Below, piece after piece: positions 18,938 through 27,415 of a stretch of 64,000 bases of DNA; positions within the stretch are counted from its first letter, which is position 1; every line of letters starts with the position of its first letter. The translations under genes and the position numbers were made by a program. Source of the stretch: Silicimonas algicola (lineage in GTDB: Bacteria; Pseudomonadota; Alphaproteobacteria; Rhodobacterales; Rhodobacteraceae); NCBI RefSeq assembly GCF_003148765.1, contig NZ_QGGV01000006.1, positions 62,001 through 126,000 on the forward strand, given 5' to 3'. The notes beneath the pieces are model-generated. The model did no database searches, was not told where the DNA came from, and worked only from the letters and a program-made list of their open reading frames with translations.

Positions 18938-20128
18938 TCAGGCGCGCAGGCGAGCCTGGTAGTCGTGTGCCTTCCAGTTCGCGCGGGCAAGCCACTGGTC
19001 TTCGGTCTGGCGGCGGGCAAGCTCTGCCGCGATCTCGACCTCGTCGAAGCCCGAGCGCCTTGCCATCGCGTACTGATCCGCAATGACATGGCCCTTGGCG
19101 CGAAGGCGGCCATGGAAGCCCTTGAGCCTCAGGCGGCGCGCCAGCGTGAAGCCGCGACCGTCCGAGAAGCTGGGGAAGTCGATGCGGATCATGTCGATGG
19201 ACTCGAGCCGCCCGTCGAGCACCGAAAGGTCGGCGTCGGGTGAAAGGTCCACCGCCAGGGCGGCTCCGGCAGTTGCCGGAAGCGTGTTCGGCGTGGCGAA
19301 ACCGTGGGCCCAGTCCTCCGGTCCGAAGCCCGTGTCGGTGACGATGACGGTGTCTTCTGTCGCCATGATGTCCTCTTTCTGCGGCTCCTCGACCGGCGCG
19401 GGCAGGGGGCCGCGCACGACCTTGCCGTTGACGAAGTGGATGCCGCACTCCTCTTTCTCGCTACCCCGCCAGCGTCCGGCGCGCGGGTCCTCGCCCTTGG
19501 CGACCTTGCTCGTGCAGGGCGCGCATCCGATGGACGGATATCCCTGGGCCACCAAGGGGTGCCGGGGCAGGCGGTTGTTCAGCATGTATTCCTGAACGTC
19601 GCCCGGCGCCCAGTGGGTCAGGGGGTTGATCTTGATCCGCACCCGAAGCTCGGCCTCGAAGAATTCGAGGTCTGTCCGCCGACCGCCCTGATAGCGCTTG
19701 CGGCCGGTGATCCAGGCGTCGAAGCCCTTCAGCGCCTCGTGGAGGGGCGCCGTCTTGCGCAGCGCGCAGCAGGCGTCTGTGTCGGTCCGGTGCAGGAGTC
19801 CCTGCGGGTCGCGAACGGCTGCCTCCTCCGGGTCGGGACGGATGATGCGAACGTCGGTCAGACCCAGCCGTTCCGCGACGCTTTGCTGATAGTCCAGCGT
19901 TTCGGGGAACAGCATCTCGGTGTCGAGAAAGAGGATCGGCGTCGCCGGGTTCGCGACGGCCACCATGTGCAGGAGCACGACGGATTCGGCGCCGAAGGAC
20001 GACACGAGCGCCGTGCGCCCGACCTGCGGATCGGTGAGAGCGTGCTTCAGCACGTCCGCCGCCGAGTGGTGCGCATAGCACCGGTTCAGGTCGATGACCC
20101 GGCTCGGCAGGGTTCCGTCAGGCCGCAT
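18938..20128 (-). CDS. cysH: Adenylyl-sulfate (APS) reductase CysH fused to a DUF934 domain
   Basis: One 396-aa frame carries two normally separate proteins. Residues 1-254 are CysH: SSFGAESVVLLHM, LFLDTEMLFPETL, DACCALRKTAPL, ITGRKRYQGG and the second Cys pair IGCAPCTSKV, then EECGIH with the catalytic Cys. The CC...CxxC pairs ligate a [4Fe-4S] cluster, which points to APS rather than PAPS reduction. Residues 255-396 are DUF934, beginning with its own Met (codon 19366-19364) preceded by AGAGGA. DUF934 is usually the next gene in alphaproteobacterial cys operons. No stop separates the two here. CysH overlaps the cysI end by 11 bases. Confidence 0.88.
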   Translation of the reverse strand: MRPDGTLPSRVIDLNRCYAHHSAADVLKHALTDPQVGRTALVSSFGAESVVLLHMVAVANPATPILFLDTEMLFPETLDYQQSVAERLGLTDVRIIRPDPEEAAVRDPQGLLHRTDTDACCALRKTAPLHEALKGFDAWITGRKRYQGGRRTDLEFFEAELRVRIKINPLTHWAPGDVQEYMLNNRLPRHPLVAQGYPSIGCAPCTSKVAKGEDPRAGRWRGSEKEECGIHFVNGKVVRGPLPAPVEEPQKEDIMATEDTVIVTDTGFGPEDWAHGFATPNTLPATAGAALAVDLSPDADLSVLDGRLESIDMIRIDFPSFSDGRGFTLARRLRLKGFHGRLRAKGHVIADQYAMARRSGFDEVEIAAELARRQTEDQWLARANWKAHDYQARLRA

Positions 20129-21788
20129 CGGCCGTTTCCTTCTCGGGGTACAGCGCGGCCTTGAACGGATCTGGCCCGAGGCGGCGATAGGCGGCGAGGA
20201 AGGTCTCGCCCGCATCCTCGCGGTTCTCGAGGTAGGCGCCGACGAGCCGCTCGATGGCCGGGACGATCTCGTCTGCCGGAAAACCCGGCCCGGCGCGCTC
20301 GCCGATCACTGCCGTCTCGGTGTGATCGCCGCCGAGCGTGATCTGGTAGTTCTCGACGCCTGCACGGTCCAGTCCGAGGATGCCGATGTGGCCGACGTGG
20401 TGGTGGCCGCAGGCGTTGATGCAGCCCGAGATCTTGATCTTGAGCGGCCCGATCTCGTGCTCGAGCTTCAGCTCGTCGAAGCGCGTCGCGATCTCCTGTG
20501 CGATCGGGATCGACCGCGCGGTGGCGAGCGCGCAGTAATCCATGCCGGGGCAGGCGATGATGTCCGAGATCAGACCCACGTTCGCCGTGGCCAGTCCGGC
20601 TTCGCGCAGCGTCGCGTAAACCTTGGGTAGGTCCGACTTGTGGACGTGCGGAAGGATGACGTTCTGCTCGTGGCTTATGCGCAGCTCGTCGTGGCCGTAG
20701 GTTTCGGCCAGATCGGCGAGAACGCGCATCTGATCCGAGGTCGCATCGCCGGGCGTCGCCCCGTGGGCCTTCAGCGAGACGGTCACGATGCAATAGCCCT
20801 CGGCCCGGTGCGACGCGAGGTTGGTGTCGGTGAAAGCCCGGAAGGCCGGGTTCGCCAGACGAGCGGCGTTGAAGTTTTCGAACGTCGCGGTGCGGAACTC
20901 GGGCGCGGCGAAGGATTGTTCGATCCGGGCAAGAAGCTCCTGATCCGCGCCTCCGAACTCGCCGCGCAATTGTTCGAATTGGTCCTCGACCCGTGCGCGG
21001 AACTCCTCGATGCCGGTCTCGGAAACCGTGATCTTGATGCGGGCCTTGTACTTGTTGTCGCGCCGACCAAGCAGGTTGTAGACGCTCACGATGGCTTCGA
21101 GATAGGGCAGCAGGTCCTCTTGCGGGAGGAAGTCGCGGATGACTTCGCCGATCATCGGTGTGCGGCCCAGACCGCCGCCCACGATGACCTCGAACCCGCC
21201 GACGCCGACCTCGTTCCGCACCATCCTCAGCCCGATGTCGTGCGCCTTCGTGACGGCGCGGTCGTTCGGGCTGCCGGTGACGGCGATCTTGAACTTTCGG
21301 GGCAAGAACTGGAATTCCGGGTGGTCCGTAGACCATTGCCGGATCAGCTCGGCCACCGGGCGCGGGTCGGCGATCTCGTCGCCGGCAGCGCCCGCGAAAT
21401 GGTCTGCCGTCACGTTGCGTATGGTGTTCCCGCTGGTCTGGATTGCGTGCATGCCAACGTCTGCCAGCGCGTCCAGCATGTCTGGCACGTCCTGCAGCTT
21501 CGGCCAGTTGTACTGGATGTTCTGCCGCGTGGTGAAGTGGCCATAACCCTTGTCCCAACGGTCGGCGATGAGTGCCAACTGGCGCATCTGCCGCGAGTTG
21601 AGCGTCCCATAGGGGATCGCCACGCGCAGCATGTAGGCGTGAAGCTGGAGGTAGAGGCCGTTCATTAGGCGCAGGGGACGGAACTCGTCCTCGGTCAGGC
21701 TGCCGTCGATGCGGCGCTCGACCTGGGCGCGGAACTGGGCCACGCGTTCGCGGACGAAGGCTTCGTCGAATTCGGTGTAGTGGTACAT
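20118..21788 (-). CDS. cysI: Assimilatory sulfite (nitrite/sulfite) reductase hemoprotein
   Basis: This 556-aa ferredoxin-type siroheme/[4Fe-4S] enzyme reduces sulfite to sulfide with six electrons. The cluster and siroheme ligands are visible as CPGMDYC (about residue 427) and SGCINACGHHHVGHIG (about 467). The N-terminal FTTRQNIQYNWPKL and internal VGGGLGRTPMIGEVIRDF match the family. Nitrite reductases share the fold, but the setting between cysG and cysH supports sulfite. It is separated by one base from the DUF2849 gene upstream. Confidence 0.92.
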   Translation of the reverse strand: MYHYTEFDEAFVRERVAQFRAQVERRIDGSLTEDEFRPLRLMNGLYLQLHAYMLRVAIPYGTLNSRQMRQLALIADRWDKGYGHFTTRQNIQYNWPKLQDVPDMLDALADVGMHAIQTSGNTIRNVTADHFAGAAGDEIADPRPVAELIRQWSTDHPEFQFLPRKFKIAVTGSPNDRAVTKAHDIGLRMVRNEVGVGGFEVIVGGGLGRTPMIGEVIRDFLPQEDLLPYLEAIVSVYNLLGRRDNKYKARIKITVSETGIEEFRARVEDQFEQLRGEFGGADQELLARIEQSFAAPEFRTATFENFNAARLANPAFRAFTDTNLASHRAEGYCIVTVSLKAHGATPGDATSDQMRVLADLAETYGHDELRISHEQNVILPHVHKSDLPKVYATLREAGLATANVGLISDIIACPGMDYCALATARSIPIAQEIATRFDELKLEHEIGPLKIKISGCINACGHHHVGHIGILGLDRAGVENYQITLGGDHTETAVIGERAGPGFPADEIVPAIERLVGAYLENREDAGETFLAAYRRLGPDPFKAALYPEKETADAA

Positions 21789-21789
21789 C

Positions 21790-22104
21790 TTACAGTCCTC
21801 GGCTGGCGTCGGCCTGCTTGCCGTGCCGGTAGTTGGAGGGTCCGCGCGTGCGGAACGCTTCGCGGAAGTGCGTGGGCGCCGGGCCCTCCGCCGTGGCCTT
21901 TGCGTCGACGAGGTAGGCGCCGACGACCTCGTGTCCCTGCGACAGCGCGTGGATCAGGCGATCCTCGGCGACGGCCTCGTCCTCGATCAGCTCTGCTTCC
22001 GCCATGTCGCGGGTCCAGCGGTCGTCGGCGGTCAGCCAGACGGCGTCTCCATCGAGAAGCGCGTTTGCGGCGACGACCTTGGGGGTAAAGGGACGGCGGC
22101 TCAT
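21790..22104 (-). CDS. DUF2849 domain protein of the sulfite reductase operon
   Basis: This 104-aa protein matches the DUF2849 family, known almost only from between cysG and cysI in alphaproteobacteria. Visible are KVVAANALLDGDAVWL, a conserved Trp-rich W-T-x-D region and the mid segment AVAEDRLIHAL. There is no signal peptide or membrane segment. Its start overlaps the cysG stop (ATGA) and its stop is one base before cysI, so it is strictly co-translated with them. A role in sulfite reductase maturation or siroheme handover is an inference from context only. Confidence 0.85.
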   Translation of the reverse strand: MSRRPFTPKVVAANALLDGDAVWLTADDRWTRDMAEAELIEDEAVAEDRLIHALSQGHEVVGAYLVDAKATAEGPAPTHFREAFRTRGPSNYRHGKQADASRGL

Positions 22105-23486
22105 AGCGCGATCTCCTCTGGCAGTTGGATGGCGGCAGCGTCGCGAGGCGCGAGGCCGTAGAGCATGAGGGCGGGGCCTTCGAGGAGGGCTGCGTCCTCG
22201 GGCAGGGTGCGGAGGCGTGCGGCGATCACGCGCTGGTCGGGACGCGAGGCGTTCTCGACGAGGGTTACCGGCGTCTCGGGATCGGCGCCGTGCATCATCA
22301 GCCGACCCTGAAGAAAGCGCGAGGCCTTCTTGCCCATGTAGATAGCGGCGACCTCGCCCGGCTGGGCCAGCGTCCGCCAGTCCTGGTCGGCGTAGCCCTG
22401 GACATCGTGACCCGTGACGAAGCGAACCGACGAGTTGCGCCCGCGACGTGTGAGGCTCTGGCCGATGGCAGCGACCGAAGCCGAGGCAGCGGTAATGCCG
22501 GGGACGACGGCGAACGATACGCCAGCCATCTCGCAGGCCTCGATTTCCTCGTCGAGGCGGCCAAAGATCGTGGCGTCGCCCGCTTTCAAGCGAACGACAT
22601 GGTGCCCGTCGAGCGCATGGCGCACGATCGTGGCGTCGATCTCGTCCTGCGGGGTCGAGGGACCGAAGCCTTCCTTGCCGGCGTCGACGATGATCGCCTC
22701 GCGCCGCGCGAGCTCGAGGATGGCCGGTGTCACAAGCCGGTCGTGGATCACCACGTCAGCTTCGTGCAGGGCGCGGCGGGCCTTCAGCGTCAGAAGCTCG
22801 GGGTCACCCGGACCTGCGCCGACGAAGGTGACGTGTCCCTCACGAGCGCTCCGTTTCAGGTGGTCCGCGAGAAGGTCGTCAAGCGTCTCGGGAAGCGCTG
22901 CCTCACCGTTGCTGTCAAAGGCTCGGGGGCCGGCGGCGAAATAGTAGTCGGACCAGAACTCACGGCGCGCGGGGCCGTGCGGCAGGGCGTCGGCCGCGCT
23001 GCGGAACGCCTTGCCGATCCGGGCGAGGATGCCGAGCGAACGGGGCAGCCGTTCCTCGAGGTCCGCCTTGATGGCGCGGGCCAGAACTGGGGCTGCGCCT
23101 TCTGTGCCGATGGCGACGGTGACCGGATCGCGGTCGACGATGGCGGGCGTGATGAAATCCGAATTCTCGAGGTTGTCGACGTGATTGACGAGGACGCCTT
23201 CGACGCGGGCGATGTCCGCGACCCGGCGATCCTCGGCCTCGTCGTCGGACGCGGCATAGACAAGGGCGCTGCCGGTGGCGTCTCCTTCGGCGAAGGCGCG
23301 GCGCCGCAGAGTGATCTGGCCCTCGTTCGCCCAGCTTTCCACGGTTTCGTCGGGCGAGGACGCGAAGACCACGATCCGGGCTTCTGTCTTGAGCAGCAAG
23401 CGCAGCTTGGCGACAGCGGCTTCACCGCCGCCGGCGACGACGACGGTGCGATCCACGAGGGAAAGGAAGATGGGGAAGTGCTTCAT
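22101..23486 (-). CDS. cysG: Siroheme synthase (multifunctional CysG)
   Basis: The protein has 461 aa. The N-terminal part is the precorrin-2 dehydrogenase/ferrochelatase module (SLVDRTVVVAGGGEAAVAKL, about residues 9-30; NSDFITPAIVDR). The C-terminal part is the uroporphyrinogen-III C-methyltransferase (VTFVGAGPGDPELLTLKA near 213; VVRLKAGDATIFGRLDEE; VPGITAASA). It converts uroporphyrinogen III to siroheme, the cofactor of CysI encoded two genes downstream. GGAG lies upstream of the ATG. A perfect TATAAT -10 box lies about 27 bases before the start. Confidence 0.95.
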   Translation of the reverse strand: MKHFPIFLSLVDRTVVVAGGGEAAVAKLRLLLKTEARIVVFASSPDETVESWANEGQITLRRRAFAEGDATGSALVYAASDDEAEDRRVADIARVEGVLVNHVDNLENSDFITPAIVDRDPVTVAIGTEGAAPVLARAIKADLEERLPRSLGILARIGKAFRSAADALPHGPARREFWSDYYFAAGPRAFDSNGEAALPETLDDLLADHLKRSAREGHVTFVGAGPGDPELLTLKARRALHEADVVIHDRLVTPAILELARREAIIVDAGKEGFGPSTPQDEIDATIVRHALDGHHVVRLKAGDATIFGRLDEEIEACEMAGVSFAVVPGITAASASVAAIGQSLTRRGRNSSVRFVTGHDVQGYADQDWRTLAQPGEVAAIYMGKKASRFLQGRLMMHGADPETPVTLVENASRPDQRVIAARLRTLPEDAALLEGPALMLYGLAPRDAAAIQLPEEIAL

Positions 23487-23512
23487 GGCGAATTGCTCCG
23501 GGCTTGTCCTAG

Positions 23513-23542
23513 ATTATAGGATTTCGTCCCGATAAATGGCAG
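23513..23542 (-). promoter_or_regulatory. Probable promoter of the cysG-cysI-cysH operon
   Basis: On the minus strand the -10 box is TATAAT (23518-23513) and the -35 box CTGCCA (23542-23537), separated by 18 bases. Transcription would start near 23506, about 20 bases before the cysG ATG. One arm of a dyad-like pair (23521-23533) lies in the spacer, a typical place for an operator. Confidence 0.55.
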
Positions 23543-23597
23543 TATGAGGTTGCGGATAAGAACAAATGTTCTAGATGTTCGTCCTATCGGAACGAAT
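23521..23597. promoter_or_regulatory. Candidate operator cluster between cysG and the Lrp-type regulator
   Basis: Three elements are visible. ATTTCGTCCCGAT (23521-23533) and ATCGGAACGAAT (23586-23597) are near reverse complements of each other. Between them AGAACAAATGTTCT (23559-23572) is a dyad with perfect 6-bp arms AGAACA/TGTTCT around AA. Lrp/AsnC proteins bind such multiple, phased sites. Binding here is inferred. Confidence 0.45.
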
Positions 23598-23622
23598 TTC
23601 GCCCAATCGAAGGATCACGGGA

Positions 23623-24084
23623 ATGGCGGCGCGGATCGACGAACTGGACCGGAAAATCCTGCGCGAGTTGCAGCGGGACGCAAGCCAGTCGCTAGACGAC
23701 ATAGCGAAGACCGTCGGGTCTTCCAAGACCCCGGTCTGGAACAGGATTCGCAAGATGCGCGACTCGGGGATCGTGGGTCGCCAGACGGCGATCCTGGATC
23801 CCGAGAAGCTGGGGTTCGAAGCCTGTTTCTTCGTCCTGATCCGCACCTCCGAACACGAGGCCGAATGGCAGGCGAAGTTCCTCAAGGCGCTTCGGTCGCG
23901 TCCCGAGGTGCTGGAGGCGCACCGGCTGGCGGGCGACATCGACTATATCCTGAAGGTCCGGGTGCGAAACGCGCGCGCCTATGACGAGTTCTATCAGGCG
24001 CTGATCTCGGAGGTCCGGATCTACAACGTCACCGCTCTGCTCTCGATGGAAGAGATCAAGTCGACGACGGATTTGCCGGTCTGA
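23623..24084 (+). CDS. Lrp/AsnC family transcriptional regulator
   Basis: The protein has 153 aa. The start MAARIDELDRKILREL has AAGGA 8 bases upstream. The N-terminal winged helix-turn-helix is clear (RKILRELQRDASQSLDDIAKTVGSSKTPVWNRIRKM seen as several short motifs). It is followed by an RAM/AsnC_trans_reg ligand domain (ARPEVLEAHRLAGDIDYIL-type block, LLSMEEIKSTT). It is divergent from the cysG operon with a shared 136-bp region full of dyads, so it probably controls sulfur assimilation, perhaps in response to cysteine or methionine. Its 3' end overlaps the P450 gene by 29 bases. Confidence 0.9.
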   Translation: MAARIDELDRKILRELQRDASQSLDDIAKTVGSSKTPVWNRIRKMRDSGIVGRQTAILDPEKLGFEACFFVLIRTSEHEAEWQAKFLKALRSRPEVLEAHRLAGDIDYILKVRVRNARAYDEFYQALISEVRIYNVTALLSMEEIKSTTDLPV

Positions 24085-25288
24085 CCTCGACCACAAGACG
24101 CTCGTAGCCGTGGAAGTGGTAGGCGTCGGCGAATTGCGGCGGCTCGGTCACCTTCAGACCCGGGCAACGCGCGAACAGGATCGGCAGCGCGATCTGCATT
24201 TCCAGACGCGCGAGCGACGCGCCGATGCAGACATGGATGCCCGAACCGAACGCCAGGTGCTGACGTCGCGCGCGGAGCGGATCGAAGCGGTCGCCGTCGG
24301 GCCACACCGCATCGTCGCGGCTGGCCGAGGCAAGGAGGCAGCCGATCTCGTCGCCGGCGTGAAACGTCACGCCCTCGATGTCGACGGGTTTGTAGACGTA
24401 GCGGCTGAACATGTGGAGCGGCGGATCGAAGCGCAGGCACTCCTCGACGGTGCCTTCGATCTGGCCGGGCTCCAGCACCAGTCCTCGGTCGGGATGGTCC
24501 GCAAGCCGTGCCACCGCGTTGCCAAGCGAGTGCACCGTCGCCTCGTGCCCGGCATTGAGCAGGAGGATCACGGTCGAGATCAACTCATCCGAACTCAGAC
24601 CCACGCCCTTGGACTCGAGCGACAGAATCTCGCTCAGGAAGTCGTCTCCCGGCTTCTTGCGCCTTTCGGAGATGACCTCGGCGAGGAAATCCCGGAACTC
24701 CGCAGCCGCCACGCCCGCCGCGTGTTCGATCTCGGGGTTCCGCCGCGCCTGGTACATCGCCACCATGTCGTTCGACCAGGCCTGAAGCTGCGCCGCCATG
24801 TCGTCCGCCAGCCCGAAGAACCGGGTCACGACGAGCGCCGGCAGGGGACGCGCGTAGGCCTCCAGCACATCGAAAGGGCCTGACGGGAAAGCGTCGATGA
24901 GGGCGTCCGAGATGCGGCTGACTTCCGGCGCCATTCGCGCGAGGCTCGCACGTCCGAAACCCTGCATGGCGATCCGACGGATGCGCGTGTGTTGCGGCGG
25001 CTCGAGTTCCAGGAGCGAATGGCGCTCGACCGCGTAGAAGGGCTCCAACGGCGGCGTGACCTGGGGCCGCCGGTCGGGAGGAACCTCGCGCCCCATCCCG
25101 GGATGGCGCAGGACGGTCGAGACGGCGGCTTGGGTCGTGGCCATCGCCCGGTCGTATTCCGTCCACCAGACAAGGGGACCAAGGGCCCTCAGCTTTCGAT
25201 AGAATGGGTAAGGGTTCTGGATGAACGCAGGATCGCGCGGATCCTGCGACACCATTGGCAGATCTGGATGAGGACGCAGTCCGGCCAT
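24056..25288 (-). CDS. Cytochrome P450
   Basis: This 410-aa soluble class I-type P450 uses electrons from a ferredoxin/ferredoxin reductase pair. All core motifs are intact. The I-helix LLNAGHEATVHSLGN supplies the oxygen-activating Ala-Gly...Thr, EECLRFDPP gives the ExxR, and FGSGIHVCIGASLAR carries the heme Cys ligand. The N-terminus DPAFIQNPYPFYRKLRALGP is the usual opening. The start is uncertain (ATG 25288 or 25255; no clear SD). The substrate is unknown. No ferredoxin is adjacent; a ferredoxin-type reductase gene is at 4506-5711. Confidence 0.92.
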   Translation of the reverse strand: MAGLRPHPDLPMVSQDPRDPAFIQNPYPFYRKLRALGPLVWWTEYDRAMATTQAAVSTVLRHPGMGREVPPDRRPQVTPPLEPFYAVERHSLLELEPPQHTRIRRIAMQGFGRASLARMAPEVSRISDALIDAFPSGPFDVLEAYARPLPALVVTRFFGLADDMAAQLQAWSNDMVAMYQARRNPEIEHAAGVAAAEFRDFLAEVISERRKKPGDDFLSEILSLESKGVGLSSDELISTVILLLNAGHEATVHSLGNAVARLADHPDRGLVLEPGQIEGTVEECLRFDPPLHMFSRYVYKPVDIEGVTFHAGDEIGCLLASASRDDAVWPDGDRFDPLRARRQHLAFGSGIHVCIGASLARLEMQIALPILFARCPGLKVTEPPQFADAYHFHGYERLVVEVRPANPSST

Positions 25289-25438
25289 CGCGGGTATTGA
25301 ATCATCGCAATCGCAGCCGATGCAATGCTGACTTTTCGACAGGTGGATGAGGCCCATCTTCCTGCGCCGGGCTTGAGGCGTAGGCTGCCCTGTGCAACAC
25401 CCTTCGGAACAAACGAGACCTTGGGGACTTGCCACGCC

Positions 25439-26464
25439 ATGAGCGGACTTCTTGCCCTTCTCGACGACGTTGCGGCCATCGCGAAACTTGCGGCGACGCA
25501 GGTCGACGATCTGGCAGCTCAGGCCACCAAGGTAGGGGCGAAAGTCGGGGCCACGGTCCTCGACGACGCGGCGAAGGCCGGAAGCAAGGCGGCGGGCGTG
25601 GTCATCGACGACGCGGCGGTGACGCCGAAGTATGTCACCGGCCTGCCGGCCGCGCGCGAACTGCCAATCATCTGGAAGATCGCGCGGGCGTCCTTCTTCA
25701 ACAAGCTGGTCATCCTGCTGCCCGTGGCTCTTCTTCTCGACAACTTCCTGCCCTGGCTTGTCACGCCGCTTCTGATGCTCGGCGGCTCGTACCTGTGTTT
25801 CGAGGGCGCCGAGAAGATCTGGCACTGGCTTCATCCCCACCCCGAGAGCCATGCGCAGGCGGCCGAGGTCATCGACGCCGCGCATCTCGAGGAACAAAGG
25901 GTCAAGGGCGCGATCAAGACGGACTTCATCCTGTCCGCCGAGATCATGACGATCTCGCTCGCCGCCGTGGAAAGCGACAGTTGGGTCACGGCCGGCCTGA
26001 TCCTTGCCATGGTCGCAATCGGGATCACGGCGCTGGTCTATGGCGCGGTCGCGATCCTGGTGAAGATGGACGACGTGGGGCTCAGGCTGTCCCAGATCGG
26101 GCGGCTTGCGTTCACCCGCAGCTTCGGGCGCGGGCTGGTGAAGTTCATGCCCACGCTCATGCGATTGATCTCGATCGTCGGCACTGCCGCGATGCTCTGG
26201 GTCGGCGGAAACATCATGGTCCACGGCGCGGACACACTCGGGTGGCATTGGCCCTACGCAACCATTCATCACTGGGCGGAGCTCGCCGCTCACGCCGTCG
26301 GACGTGCCGAAGGCGCGGTGGCCTGGAGCGTGACCGCCGCCGTCGATGGCGTGATCGGCCTATGCTGGGGTCTCATCCTGATGCCGGTCGTATCGAAGCT
26401 GATCGTGCCGCTGGCCTCCGGTTTGTTCCCCGAGAAGAATACGGTTCCCGCCGCCGGGCACTGA
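25439..26464 (+). CDS. DUF808 family membrane protein (YedI-like)
   Basis: The 341-aa protein starts MSGLLALLDDVAAIAKLAA, the hallmark of the DUF808/YedI family, followed by the Ala/Lys/Asp-rich ATKVGAKVGATVLDDAAKAG helix region. The family block VTPKYVTGLPAARELPIIWKIA and about five hydrophobic helices follow. It is an inner-membrane protein of unknown function. A GGGGA motif lies upstream of the ATG. It is divergent from the P450 gene. Confidence 0.88.
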   Translation: MSGLLALLDDVAAIAKLAATQVDDLAAQATKVGAKVGATVLDDAAKAGSKAAGVVIDDAAVTPKYVTGLPAARELPIIWKIARASFFNKLVILLPVALLLDNFLPWLVTPLLMLGGSYLCFEGAEKIWHWLHPHPESHAQAAEVIDAAHLEEQRVKGAIKTDFILSAEIMTISLAAVESDSWVTAGLILAMVAIGITALVYGAVAILVKMDDVGLRLSQIGRLAFTRSFGRGLVKFMPTLMRLISIVGTAAMLWVGGNIMVHGADTLGWHWPYATIHHWAELAAHAVGRAEGAVAWSVTAAVDGVIGLCWGLILMPVVSKLIVPLASGLFPEKNTVPAAGH

Positions 26465-26559
26465 GGCCAAGAGAACCGGCGACAGATCGCTGTCGATGTG
26501 CTAAGGTCAGCACTGTAATCGCTGCCAGAACGGCCGGCTCCCGCATGATCGGAAATGCC

Positions 26560-27222
26560 ATGGCTCGTCTTTCAGCTTTTATCTTCCTATCCCTTTTCTC
26601 AATGTCGCCGACCTCGGCAGCCACCTTGTCGTTCAATGGCCTTGCGACGGCTCCCGCCGGCGTGACCATCGAGGCGGCCCGCGTCGTCGATGGCCGCGTC
26701 GTGCAGGGGTACGACAGTCTCAGCACCTCCCGATCCCGCGGCATGGGAGTCGTGGGGGCAGGGGACACGGGAGAGGCCGACGGAACGGACCAGATCGACT
26801 CCTACGACGGCGAGGACGTCATCGTCTTCCGCTTCGACCGTCCTGTGCGGCTCGAGCGGATCGACTTCGCCCTGATCGACTGGTGGGACCGCTTCGACCT
26901 CTACATCGGCGACGAGGCTGCGCTTCAGCGACCCTACAAGGCCGACGATCTTTCAGGCTACGATTGGGTCAGTTCGATCGCGGTCGACGGCAGCCCGGTC
27001 GCGCGCACATTCGCCGTGGCGGCCTCGCGCTACCAGTCCTGCGGATATGCGATCGGAGAGGGTCACGCCTGCTGGTGGGAGAACTCGGCTTTCCGCCTCA
27101 CCGGGCTTCGATTCTCGGATGTCGAACCCGATGCGGTGCCTCTGCCCTCCTCTTTCGCCTTGTCGATTGGGGGACTGGCTGCGCTCGTACTGCTGCGGAG
27201 AAGACACATTTTCCAAGGGTGA
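26560..27222 (+). CDS. Exported protein with VPLPA-CTERM-like sorting signal
   Basis: The 220-aa protein has an N-terminal signal peptide (MARLSAFIFLSLFSMSPTSA). A beta-rich mature domain follows, containing acidic segments and one Cys pair (SCGYAIGEGHACWW). The C-terminus has VPLPSS, then a hydrophobic helix SFALSIGGLAALVLL and a basic RRR cluster. This is the tripartite exosortase-type sorting signal of the VPLPA-CTERM class, with Ser-Ser in place of Ala-Gly. Such proteins are cleaved and released to the surface or matrix by an exosortase encoded elsewhere. ATG 26545 is an alternative start. The specific role is unknown. Confidence 0.75.
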   Translation: MARLSAFIFLSLFSMSPTSAATLSFNGLATAPAGVTIEAARVVDGRVVQGYDSLSTSRSRGMGVVGAGDTGEADGTDQIDSYDGEDVIVFRFDRPVRLERIDFALIDWWDRFDLYIGDEAALQRPYKADDLSGYDWVSSIAVDGSPVARTFAVAASRYQSCGYAIGEGHACWWENSAFRLTGLRFSDVEPDAVPLPSSFALSIGGLAALVLLRRRHIFQG

Positions 27223-27415
27223 ACAGGAGATTCTGTTCGTGAAGAAAGTGTAAAGAAGCGGCCCCTCCGGCATTGTTTCGACTGGCTCCACATTGCCTTT
27301 GTTTTGTCGGCTTCTCTTTGGCGTTTGCCACTTTTCTGCTATCTTTCCATTTGCACAAAGCGTGCCTCGTGTACCGGCGAGATGTTCGTCGGATTGTTGT
27401 TTGGGGGATTAGTGT

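Noticed and set aside
24056-26293. Very long minus-strand open frame (about 745 codons) across P450 and DUF808
   Set aside because: Only the 24056-25288 part has P450 motifs; the rest is the antisense of the DUF808 gene, a common artefact in GC-rich DNA.
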